Source of the DNA: RGIG3013 sp045538935
GTDB lineage: Bacteria; Bacillota; Clostridia; Oscillospirales; Acutalibacteraceae
Length of the DNA: 64,000 nucleotides
Direction of reading: 5' to 3'
Assembly: GCA_045538935.1 (NCBI GenBank)
Contig: JAZQEI010000027.1
Span: 1 to 64,000, forward strand
The position numbers and the translations under genes were made by a program. The notes beneath the pieces are model-generated. The model saw nothing but the letters and a program-made list of their open reading frames with translations. It was not told where the DNA came from and searched no databases. Below are positions 53,504 to 61,269 of this stretch, one piece after another. The stretch's first letter is position 1. Each line of letters opens with the position of its first letter.

Positions 53504-54523
53504 TTAAATTAAAATACAAAATAAAACCGAAATTAGGCCACCCATAAGAGCCACCAATGAAAATACTATTACAATTTTTTCTTCAGAATAACCAGATAAT
53601 TCAAAATGATGATGAATAGGTGTCATTTTAAAAATACGCTTTTTGGTTTTTTTATAATAAACAACCTGTAAAATAACAGAAAAAGCTTCTAATAAATATA
53701 CAATTCCTGCAAGTAATAACAAAATTGGTCTGCCGATAGCAAAGGCTATACCAACAATAATTCCGCCTAAGAACATCGAACCAGTATCACCCATAAATAC
53801 TTTAGCGGGATGTCCGTTCCATACAACAAAACCAATACATGCTCCTGCAAGAGCTGCTGACAATGTATTTATTCCTATAAAACCAAAATGTCCGGATATC
53901 AGCATAAAACAACAAGAAACTACCATAGTTACAGTTGCTGCCAGGCCGTCTACACCATCTGTTAAATTTACTGCATTTGTAAAGCCATAAATGCACATTA
54001 AAGCAATGGGCCAATAAATAAGACCTATACCGTGCAATATATCAACATCGCCAACAAAGGGTATCCAAGTAGTATTAACACCTGTTAGGGCTAAACTAGC
54101 CAAAAATGCTGCCGATACCAACAACTGCAAAAAGGTTTTTTGTTTTGCGGTAAGTCCAAGATTGCGCTTTTTTACTACCTTTATGTAGTCATCAAAAAAT
54201 CCGATTAAGCCCATTCCTATTCCAAGTCCCATGGCACCAAGCAAGCCGGTAAGCTTTATTTGCGACGATAATTCGCCAGATAATTTGGTGTTAAACAAAT
54301 ATGAAGCCGATATCGCTACTACAACTGCTACAATTAAACCTAATGCAATCATAATGCCACCCATTGTAGGGGTACCCTGTTTAGACGAATGCCAAGTTGG
54401 ACCGTCTTCTCTAATAGTTTGACCGAATTTTAATTTTTTTAGATACGGAATAAGAATAAATCCGCTTAAAAATGTTACCAAAAAACCAATAATTGCAGCT
54501 ATAATAGGTGTTATTTCCTTCAA
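53504..54523 (-). CDS. mraY: Phospho-N-acetylmuramoyl-pentapeptide transferase
   Basis: Transfers phospho-MurNAc-pentapeptide to undecaprenyl phosphate, giving lipid I. 339 residues, ten membrane helices; motifs GTPTMGG, GFFDDYIKV (Asp-Asp of the active site), NAVNLTDGVDGLAA, FMGDTGSMFLGG and TPIHHHFELSG. The start is TTG at 54523, about 7 nt after AAAGGAACG. murF and murD, often adjacent, are not between murE, mraY and ftsW here. Confidence 0.96.
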   Translation of the reverse strand: MKEITPIIAAIIGFLVTFLSGFILIPYLKKLKFGQTIREDGPTWHSSKQGTPTMGGIMIALGLIVAVVVAISASYLFNTKLSGELSSQIKLTGLLGAMGLGIGMGLIGFFDDYIKVVKKRNLGLTAKQKTFLQLLVSAAFLASLALTGVNTTWIPFVGDVDILHGIGLIYWPIALMCIYGFTNAVNLTDGVDGLAATVTMVVSCCFMLISGHFGFIGINTLSAALAGACIGFVVWNGHPAKVFMGDTGSMFLGGIIVGIAFAIGRPILLLLAGIVYLLEAFSVILQVVYYKKTKKRIFKMTPIHHHFELSGYSEEKIVIVFSLVALMGGLISVLFCILI

Positions 54524-54554
54524 TTGTTATCGTTCCTTTCGGCGCATGTAATAG

Positions 54555-55985
54555 TTAATTTAACTCAGCTAAAGCTTCTTTAACTACTTCACGCTCATCA
54601 AGATGTATAGTGCCGGTATTTAAAATTTGATAAGTTTCATGTCCTTTGCCGGCCAATACAATTATATCATCTTTTTGAGCATTAGCAACAGCATATTTTA
54701 TTGCCTCTACTCTATTTTCTATTACTGTGTATGGTGTTTTTGTATCAACCATACCTACTAAAATATCGTTAATAATTTCTGTTGGGTCTTCGGTTCTCGG
54801 GTTATCACTTGTAACAATAACATTGTCAGCTAATTTTGCGGCTATAGAACCCATTATTGGACGCTTTGTTTTGTCACGATCACCACCACAACCGAACAGA
54901 ACAGTTAATTTGTTTTTAGGGCACTCTTTAAAAGTATTAAGAATGTTTACTAAACCGTCGGGAGTATGAGCATAGTCAATAATTATTGTAAAACCTTTAT
55001 CATTAGGTACATTTTCTGCTCTTCCCTTTACACCACTTAATTGTCTTAGCGCTAAAGATGATGCCATAGGCTCTATACCTAATGTTTTTGCTGTTATAGC
55101 AGCTGCCATAGAGTTGTAAACCGTAAACTTTCCACCGGTAGACATTTTCATACGAGCAATGGTGTTGTAGCCTACAAGTTCATAATCAACACCGTCGCTT
55201 TTGTATGAAATATTTTTAGCAGTATATGTGGCACTATCACTTTCTGCTGAATATGTTATTATTTCGCACCCAAGCCCTTCTGCAAATTTTGTACATGCTT
55301 CATCATCAAAATTTAAAATTGCACATTTTGTCATTTTGAATAACTTGCGTTTTGCATCAAGATAATTATCCATGGTTTTATGATAATCTAAGTGGTCTTG
55401 AGTTAGATTAGTAAAAATAGCTGCATCAAATTCGAGATTATAAACTCTTTTTTGATCTAATGCATGTGAGGAAACTTCCATAACTGCATATTCGCAACCC
55501 GCATTTACCATTAAAGAAAACAGAGAGTTAAGTTCATAAGCGCTCGGTGTAGTATTTTTAGCGGCTAAAACTTCATCACCTATCATATTTTGGATTGTAC
55601 CAACAAGTCCAACCTTTGCACCTGTGCTTTCTAATATTTGCTTTAACATATAGGTTACAGAAGTTTTTCCGTTTGTGCCTGTTACGCCTATTAATTTTAA
55701 TCTCTTAGCCGGATTACCAAACCAATTAGCCGACATAATTGCAAAGGCAGCTCTGGTATCTTCAACAATAATCTGGTTTGCAATTCCTAAATCACGCTCA
55801 GTAACAACAACTGCCGCACCACGATTTATTGCATCATTTGCAAAAGTATGACCATCAAATTTTTCGCCTTTTATGCAAACAAATACATAACCAGACTTAA
55901 CCTGTGAAGAATCACAAGTCAAACCAGAAATTTCAACATTCGCTAATTCTAAATTATTAATTGCAATTAATTGTGAAAGTTTCAT
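54555..55985 (-). CDS. murE: UDP-MurNAc-tripeptide synthetase (meso-DAP type)
   Basis: Adds the third residue to UDP-MurNAc-L-Ala-D-Glu. 476 residues: N-terminal substrate domain (about 1-95), ATP-binding GVTGTNGKTSVTYML (about 103), NLTQDHLDYHKTMDNY with the carbamylated-lysine region following, and DNPRTEDP (about 400), the signature for diaminopimelate rather than lysine. ATG follows AAAGGAGA. Follows the PBP gene by 12 nt. Confidence 0.95.
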   Translation of the reverse strand: MKLSQLIAINNLELANVEISGLTCDSSQVKSGYVFVCIKGEKFDGHTFANDAINRGAAVVVTERDLGIANQIIVEDTRAAFAIMSANWFGNPAKRLKLIGVTGTNGKTSVTYMLKQILESTGAKVGLVGTIQNMIGDEVLAAKNTTPSAYELNSLFSLMVNAGCEYAVMEVSSHALDQKRVYNLEFDAAIFTNLTQDHLDYHKTMDNYLDAKRKLFKMTKCAILNFDDEACTKFAEGLGCEIITYSAESDSATYTAKNISYKSDGVDYELVGYNTIARMKMSTGGKFTVYNSMAAAITAKTLGIEPMASSLALRQLSGVKGRAENVPNDKGFTIIIDYAHTPDGLVNILNTFKECPKNKLTVLFGCGGDRDKTKRPIMGSIAAKLADNVIVTSDNPRTEDPTEIINDILVGMVDTKTPYTVIENRVEAIKYAVANAQKDDIIVLAGKGHETYQILNTGTIHLDEREVVKEALAELN

Positions 55986-55997
55986 TATTATCTCCTT

Positions 55998-58247
55998 TTA
56001 GTCACTACCGCCACTGTCTCTAAAATATACTGTAACTACTGTTCCCTGTTCTACCGTTTCTCCCGGTGCAACACTTTGCTTATATGCTGTTATTCCACCA
56101 GAAGTTATTGAAGAACCAGAAAACTCTACATTAATTCCTGCATTCGAAGCTGCCGCATTAACCTGCGCTACAGTTAGATACATAAAGTCCGGAACTGTTG
56201 CCATTCTTTTCTCACCAGCTTCTTCGGTATATAAAACAACTAATCCACCAGAATATACAGACTGTGTAGATGCAGGAATTTGATCTATAACGGTCTCTCC
56301 GTTACCAACAACCTTATATGTTAATTTTGCATTTGTAACGGCATTTTTGGCTTCTGAAAGTGATTTGCCAACAACATAAGGAACGGGTAAAGCCAGTTTT
56401 GAAAGTTGTTCATCGGTATATTGTGGCTCATAACCTAAATACGGTAATATATCAGACAATATCTGTCCACCAACCGGGGCCGCAACCGTACCACCATAAT
56501 ACGCACTACCGGTTGGTTCATCTATAAGCACCAAAACTGCTATTTGCGGATTTTCTATAGGAGCAATACCACAAAAAGATGCAATGTATAAACCTTTTTG
56601 TCCAGTTGCAAGCATTTCAGCAACTTTTTGTGATGTACCTGTTTTTCCGCCTATTCTATAGCCAGCAACATAAGCATTTTTTGCAGTTCCACCATCAACT
56701 ACCTTTTCAAGCAACTCACAAACCTTATTTGATGTTTCTTTTGATATTACTTGTCGTTTAACATTTGTTCCAACTGATTCTATTATATTACCATCGGCAT
56801 CAAGAACTCTGTTAACTATATGCGGCGTAACCAAACTACCTCCGTTTACAGCAGCTGATATTGCGGTTATTAACTGTATTGGTGTAACCTTGAATGTTTG
56901 ACCGAACGCACTAGAAGCGAGCTCGGTTGGACCCATTTTACTCTCAGCGTGATAAACCGGTGAAGATTCACCAGGTAAATCTATACCTGTTTTTTTGGTA
57001 AGTCCAAACGCCTCGAAATATTTAGAAAATGTTGATGGCCCAAGCAATGTTCCAAGTGTTATAAAAGCTGGGTTACATGAGTTTTGAGTTGCTTGTAAAA
57101 GGGTTTGTGTTCCATGACCTATTTTTTTGTGACATGAGTATCTTTGGCCAGAAACAGTTATATAACCCGGACAAGTAAAGGTGTGATTAAAGTTTGTTAC
57201 ACCTTCTTCAAGCGCAGTTGCAACAGTTATAACTTTAAATACAGAACCAGGTTCATATGTGTCAGAAACCGCTTTATTACGCCATTGGCGGTTTCTTAAT
57301 GCTGCAAGTTGCTTGGTTCTCTCGTCACCCTCAAGTCCCTCAAGTAATGCATTATCGCTATCAGACAAGGTAAATGGCGAGTTTGGATCAAAGTCGCCTT
57401 TTATTGCCATAGCAAGAATTTCACCGCTTTTTACATTCATAACAATTGCAGCGCCTCTTTGAGCAGCTGCGTTGTCATTAACGGCTTGTTCTAAATATTT
57501 TTCTGTTACATACTGAACATATGTGTCTAACGAAGTTACAAGCGAATATCCATCTATTGGATCAACTGTTTTTTGATAGGTAAAAGGCATGTCGGTACCC
57601 TTGGCATTTCTTGCCGCCACTACCCTACCAGGCACACCTGTAAGTTTTGTATCGTAATATTGTTCAAGTCCTGATAAACCTTGGTTATCATCACCTACAA
57701 AACCTAACACTACCGATGCCAAAGAATTGTTTGGGTAATAACGCTTTGTGGTTTCATCAAGTCCAATATAACTCGATATATTATAATCTTTGTTGTCGGT
57801 TATAAAAGCACGAACTTTGTCGGCTGTTTCTTTGTTTATTCTTTTCTTTATTGTTATGTAATAAGATGATGTCTTTTCTGTGTAGCCATAAATTGTTTGA
57901 CGATCTATATCTAAAATAACAGAAAGGTTATCTGCTATGAGATTTTTAACAATCTGCAGTTTTTCAGCATCTTTAATTGTTTTTAAGCTATTCGGTGTTA
58001 TATAAACGTTCCATGCGCTTCCGGAAGTTGCCAATAAATTCATATTAGCATCATAAATATTGCCTCTTGGTGCACTAATTGTTGTATCGTATAGCTGTTG
58101 TTCAGATGCTTTTGCTTGGTATTCTTTACCGTCTACAAGCATAATAATTGCTAAACGCACACTGCAAACAGATACCGTACCTATAACAAGCGCAAGCATG
58201 GTTATAAGCATACGTTTTAACATGGTTTTTGTCGGTTTTCTGTTCAC
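55998..58247 (-). CDS. Class B penicillin-binding protein with PASTA domains (FtsI/SpoVD-like)
   Basis: Transpeptidase that cross-links peptidoglycan at the septum or the spore cortex. 749 residues: membrane helix at about 8-32, dimerisation domain with GNIYDANMNLLATSGSAW, catalytic SxxK in PGSVFKVIT (about 340), SxN in NSCNPAF, KTGTS (about 545) and two C-terminal PASTA domains (about 622-685 and 686-749). Start is GTG at 58247, behind GAGG. PASTA and the place after ftsL fit either FtsI or SpoVD; both assignments are possible. Its PASTA domains may bind the same ligands as PrkC. Confidence 0.93.
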   Translation of the reverse strand: MNRKPTKTMLKRMLITMLALVIGTVSVCSVRLAIIMLVDGKEYQAKASEQQLYDTTISAPRGNIYDANMNLLATSGSAWNVYITPNSLKTIKDAEKLQIVKNLIADNLSVILDIDRQTIYGYTEKTSSYYITIKKRINKETADKVRAFITDNKDYNISSYIGLDETTKRYYPNNSLASVVLGFVGDDNQGLSGLEQYYDTKLTGVPGRVVAARNAKGTDMPFTYQKTVDPIDGYSLVTSLDTYVQYVTEKYLEQAVNDNAAAQRGAAIVMNVKSGEILAMAIKGDFDPNSPFTLSDSDNALLEGLEGDERTKQLAALRNRQWRNKAVSDTYEPGSVFKVITVATALEEGVTNFNHTFTCPGYITVSGQRYSCHKKIGHGTQTLLQATQNSCNPAFITLGTLLGPSTFSKYFEAFGLTKKTGIDLPGESSPVYHAESKMGPTELASSAFGQTFKVTPIQLITAISAAVNGGSLVTPHIVNRVLDADGNIIESVGTNVKRQVISKETSNKVCELLEKVVDGGTAKNAYVAGYRIGGKTGTSQKVAEMLATGQKGLYIASFCGIAPIENPQIAVLVLIDEPTGSAYYGGTVAAPVGGQILSDILPYLGYEPQYTDEQLSKLALPVPYVVGKSLSEAKNAVTNAKLTYKVVGNGETVIDQIPASTQSVYSGGLVVLYTEEAGEKRMATVPDFMYLTVAQVNAAASNAGINVEFSGSSITSGGITAYKQSVAPGETVEQGTVVTVYFRDSGGSD

Positions 58248-58357
58248 AATAGCACCTCAATTTATTTATTTTATATGCTCGAATACGAGAGCCAAAACAA
58301 AAGTTTCAACCCTCGTACCAATATAATTATTACTTATGTTTATAATATATTACTGCA

Positions 58358-58825
58358 TTAATTGTTAGCATCTATAAGTTCACCATCACCAGTTTTAGCA
58401 ACATTTAAATCGTTAACTCTTATATATATGACTTGCGATTTATCCATCTTTTTCATACCTAAAGATGTTGCTGCTTTTTCAAGATTTTGATAAGAAATTA
58501 TATTTTCATATTCAACATTAAGTCTTGTTTCTTCACCCTTAAGCACATTAATTTGGCTTTTAACCTTATTAATTTGAGATTTAACTTCTGTAACCTGTGC
58601 TCTTAAAAACAAATTACCACAAATTAAAGCTACAACCATAAACACACCGACAAAAGCGCCTAGCTTTGCCGAAATTTTGTGAGCAACTTTTTTAGTAGCC
58701 TTTTTGTTTTTTGCCTTTTTGTCTTCTAACTTAACTATATTATCCGTACGAGCAGAGCTTTGACGTTCTGCAAAAAGCGAATAGTCATATGCAAGACTGT
58801 GATTATAATATTTTAAATTATCCAT
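58358..58825 (-). CDS. ftsL: FtsL-like cell division protein
   Basis: 155 residues: basic cytoplasmic region (about 1-52, EDKKAKNKKATKKVAHK), one membrane helix (about 53-75), then an extracytoplasmic coiled coil with heptad hydrophobics (VTEVKSQINKVKSQINVLKGEETRLNVEY) and LGMKKMDKSQVIYI near the end, the pattern of FtsL. Identified by position between rsmH and the PBP gene plus this architecture; sequence similarity of FtsL is low in general. Confidence 0.82.
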   Translation of the reverse strand: MDNLKYYNHSLAYDYSLFAERQSSARTDNIVKLEDKKAKNKKATKKVAHKISAKLGAFVGVFMVVALICGNLFLRAQVTEVKSQINKVKSQINVLKGEETRLNVEYENIISYQNLEKAATSLGMKKMDKSQVIYIRVNDLNVAKTGDGELIDANN

Positions 58826-58843
58826 TCTCTGCTCATTCCTTTG

Positions 58844-59767
58844 TTATTTTATCTTTATAACCGTTCTAAGTTTAGCGCTTCTGCTTCGCAGATTTTCTGC
58901 AAGCTCGCTTTCAGTTGCGGTAATAGGTTTATTGGTGTACAACTTGCCGCGCGGTGTTTTATTGCAAATGCAAATAGGCAACTCCGGTGGGCAAGTACAT
59001 CCGGTACAAAACTCTTTAAATTTGAGTTTTACAATTCTGTCTTCTAATGAGTGAAAGGTTATTATTGAAAGAGCGCCATCAACATTAAGTCTTTCAAAAG
59101 CTTTGTCTAGAACTTCTTTTAAATCGTTTAGTTCATCGTTAACCGCTATGCGCAATGCCTGAAATGTCTTTCTAGCCGGATGTGCATCTCTTCGTGCCGA
59201 AAAAGGAACACTATCTGAAACTATTTGCGCTAACTGTAACGTAGTTTCGATTTTTGCATTCTGACGTTTGCGCACAATATTTTCTGCTATTTTATAAGCA
59301 AATTTTTCTTCTCCGTAATCACGAAGTATCCTGGTTAACTCTTGCACAGATGCGGTATTAACTAAATCTGCAGCAGAAAAACCTTCTTTGCTCATACGCA
59401 TATCTAGCAGTGCATCTTTATGATACGAAAATCCACGTTCGGCCGTATCTAACTGGTATGACGAAACTCCTAAATCAAGCAACATGCCGTCTATTTTGTC
59501 AATACCAAGGTCATCTAATGCATTATCAAAGTCTTTAAAGTTACAACGAACTACACTTGCGCGATATCCACTAAGCCTATTTGTTGCTGTAGCGATGGCA
59601 TCGGGATCTTTATCTAAAGCTATAAGTTTACCGTTTGTTAGCCTTTTGGCAATCTCTAGCGAGTGCCCTGCACCGCCGGCAGTACCGTCAACATAAATAC
59701 CATTTGGTTTTATGTTTAGTGATGTTATCGTTTCTTCAAGCAATACTGATTTATGATTAAACTCCAT
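58844..59767 (-). CDS. rsmH: 16S rRNA (cytosine-1402-N4)-methyltransferase
   Basis: Methylates N4 of C1402 in 16S rRNA. 307 residues with MEFNHKSVLLEETI at the start, DGTAGGAGHSLEIA (SAM site), GMLLDLGVSSYQLD, FSARRDAHPARKTFQALRIAVNDEL and ITFHSLEDRIVK. The ATG at 59767 follows AGGTG; the longer frame to 59860 overlaps mraZ and is rejected. mraZ-rsmH-ftsL is the standard head of the dcw cluster. Confidence 0.96.
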   Translation of the reverse strand: MEFNHKSVLLEETITSLNIKPNGIYVDGTAGGAGHSLEIAKRLTNGKLIALDKDPDAIATATNRLSGYRASVVRCNFKDFDNALDDLGIDKIDGMLLDLGVSSYQLDTAERGFSYHKDALLDMRMSKEGFSAADLVNTASVQELTRILRDYGEEKFAYKIAENIVRKRQNAKIETTLQLAQIVSDSVPFSARRDAHPARKTFQALRIAVNDELNDLKEVLDKAFERLNVDGALSIITFHSLEDRIVKLKFKEFCTGCTCPPELPICICNKTPRGKLYTNKPITATESELAENLRSRSAKLRTVIKIK

Positions 59768-59775
59768 AACAGCAC

Positions 59776-60201
59776 CTAAATGTTGTAAGCCGATATAACT
59801 GACGAGACTGATTCGGGAGTATATTCTGCGTTTTCCTTCTCCCAAAGTTCGGTATTCCAAATTTCTAAACTATTTTGCATACCTATTATTCTGGCATCAT
59901 CACCAAGTCCGGCGTACTCCCTTAGTGATGGTGGAATAAGTATTCTTCCTTGTGAATCAAATTCTACGGTAAATGTGCCATCAAATAAAAATCTCTTTAT
60001 CTTGCTCGCTTCTATGCTTGGTAATGCATCAAATTTAGATACAAATTTTTCCCATTCATCATTAGGATAAACACACAAACAAGTTTTGCCGTATACGCCA
60101 CGGCTTATAACAAAACTCTCTCCGAGTTCGTCTCTAAACTTTGCGGGTATGAAAATTCTACCCTTTTTATCTACTGTATGTTTAAATCCGCCGAACATCA
60201 T
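59776..60201 (-). CDS. mraZ: Transcriptional regulator MraZ
   Basis: DNA-binding protein of the AbrB-like SpoVT fold, repressor of the dcw cluster in E. coli. 141-142 residues with two MraZ repeats: FGGFKHTVDKKGRIFIPAKFRDEL and FTVEFDSQGRILIPPSLREYAGL. Two adjacent ATGs (60201 and 60198) follow AGAGGTG. It is the first gene of the cluster. Repeated TGG boxes upstream (see findings) may be its own operator. Confidence 0.95.
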   Translation of the reverse strand: MMFGGFKHTVDKKGRIFIPAKFRDELGESFVISRGVYGKTCLCVYPNDEWEKFVSKFDALPSIEASKIKRFLFDGTFTVEFDSQGRILIPPSLREYAGLGDDARIIGMQNSLEIWNTELWEKENAEYTPESVSSVISAYNI

Positions 60202-60269
60202 GATAGAATTTTCACCTCTCATTCACCATTTTAAACCACTTTTGTTGTTTTTTGCTCCACTTCAATGTT

Positions 60270-60298
60270 ATTATACATACTTTTTGCTATAATTTCAA
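60270..60298 (-). promoter_or_regulatory. Sigma-A promoter of the dcw cluster
   Basis: Minus strand TTGAAA (60293-60298) and TATAAT (60270-60275), 17-bp spacer, 69 bp before mraZ. Drives the eleven genes to ftsZ. Confidence 0.83.
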
Positions 60299-60481
60299 TA
60301 CTTTTTTGAAGAAAAAAACAAAAAACTTCACAAGACTTGTGTATATAAAATCTTTAACCACAATATATTGTGTACCGGAGGGCTTTTTAATCATTTTTTA
60401 GGTTAATTTGTCCTATTATCACCATTAAATTTCGTAATAATGTACAAAAAACATATATGAAAAATTAATGTAAAATTAATA

Positions 60482-60510
60482 TTGACAACCGGTTGGTATA
60501 ATGTTATAAT
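60482..60510 (+). promoter_or_regulatory. Promoter of tRNA-Leu
   Basis: Perfect TTGACA (60482-60487), 17-bp spacer, TATAAT (60505-60510). Confidence 0.9.
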
Positions 60511-60526
60511 TGTTAGCGTCGCATAG

Positions 60527-60610
60527 GCGAGTGTGCTGGAATCGGCAGACAGGCACGTTTGAGGGGCGTGTGTCTTTGGCGTACGGGTTCAAGTCCCGTC
60601 ACTCGCACCA
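60527..60610 (+). tRNA. tRNA-Leu (anticodon GAG)
   Basis: Type II tRNA with a long variable arm: acceptor GCGAGTG/CACTCGC, anticodon stem CACGT/GCGTG around loop TTGAGGG (anticodon GAG), variable arm TGTCTTTGGCGTA, T-arm CGGG/CCCG with TTCAAGT, encoded CCA (60608-60610). The dcw cluster lies on one side and an accessory-looking segment on the other. Confidence 0.95.
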
Positions 60611-60611
60611 A

Positions 60612-60652
60612 AAAAAAGACTACTGTTTTATACGAACAGTAGTCTTTTTTTA
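60612..60652 (+). terminator. Terminator of tRNA-Leu
   Basis: Stem AAAAGACTACTGTT with AACAGTAGTCTTTT, loop TTATACG, T-run following. Confidence 0.88.
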
Positions 60653-60819
60653 TTAACAAACTCAATTTATGTGGCTTTTGCCATTTAAGCGGCCAATTAA
60701 GTTTTGGTATAATCCTTTCTTAGTAGAATTAAATGTTTTTTAATGTTGTATTTTCCATTTTTAAAAACAAACAGATGTATTGTATCGAGCAAATAATTAG
60801 TATATTCATTAAATTTTTG

Positions 60820-60865
60820 AAAACCATATAAACAGTACTTTTTCAAAGGATGTTTATATGGTTTT
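60820..60865. repeat. 15-bp perfect inverted repeat over a start codon
   Basis: 60820-60834 and 60851-60865 are exact inverted repeats (AAAACCATATAAACA and its complement), 16-nt loop. The ATG of the next gene (60858-60860) is in the 3' arm and its Shine-Dalgarno AAAGGA (60845-60850) is in the loop. An RNA hairpin would hide the start codon. Confidence 0.75.
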
Positions 60866-61145
60866 TCTTGTTTTTGCATATCTATTTAATGTCGTCGATT
60901 ACTTTTTTACCCGCTATTGGATCAATAACTATGGCGTTGATGTTGAATCGAATCCATTAGGAAAATGGATGTTTGAAAACGATTCAGCGGGTTTCATCAA
61001 GATTATTGTTGTTGGGGTGTTGTTTTTAATCCTTGCTCTGCTTTCTAAAAAATCTAAAAAAGCCATAAAAGCAGGATATTTGCTATTCGCGGTTTATAGC
61101 GCTGTGGTTATATATCATACCTTTTTGGTATTCTACATTGCATAA
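60858..61145 (+). CDS. DUF5658 family membrane protein
   Basis: 95 residues. I recognise the DUF5658 pattern: VDYFFTRYWINNYGVDVESNPLGKWMF (residues 13-39), with Asp, Glu and NPLG conserved, followed by three hydrophobic helices. Membrane helices at about 1-18, 45-63 and 70-92. The function of the family is unknown. ATG at 60858 lies 7 nt after AAAGGA, inside the inverted repeat described above. It lies directly after the tRNA-Leu terminator. Confidence 0.7.
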   Translation: MVFLVFAYLFNVVDYFFTRYWINNYGVDVESNPLGKWMFENDSAGFIKIIVVGVLFLILALLSKKSKKAIKAGYLLFAVYSAVVIYHTFLVFYIA

Positions 61146-61223
61146 CGTCATAAGCCGCAAAACTGTTGCCTCTAGTAAAAATTTTGTTTGCTTGGTCTTA
61201 TATAGAAATTTTATGCTTCTACA

Positions 61224-61268
61224 AAAAAACAGAGTCATAAATCAATAAAATTTACGACTCTGTTTTTT
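61224..61268. terminator. Bidirectional terminator
   Basis: 13-bp stem AAAAAACAGAGTC/GACTCTGTTTTTT (61224-61236, 61256-61268) with T-runs on both strands; ends the GAP1-like gene from the right and the DUF5658 gene from the left. Confidence 0.88.
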
Positions 61269-61269
61269 A

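Larger units (their letters stand above)
60202..60526. other. Divergent regulatory region of the dcw cluster and tRNA-Leu
   Basis: About 325 bp with no gene. It holds the mraZ promoter (60270-60298), TGG boxes between 60226 and 60259, and the tRNA-Leu promoter (60482-60510). The middle (60300-60480) is AT-rich and shows only a short repeat-free leader-like stretch; nothing else was recognised. Confidence 0.6.

Noticed and set aside
60697..60879. Minus-strand 60-codon frame after tRNA-Leu
   Set aside because: No ribosome binding site or homology; it runs through the 15-bp inverted repeat and the start of the DUF5658 gene.
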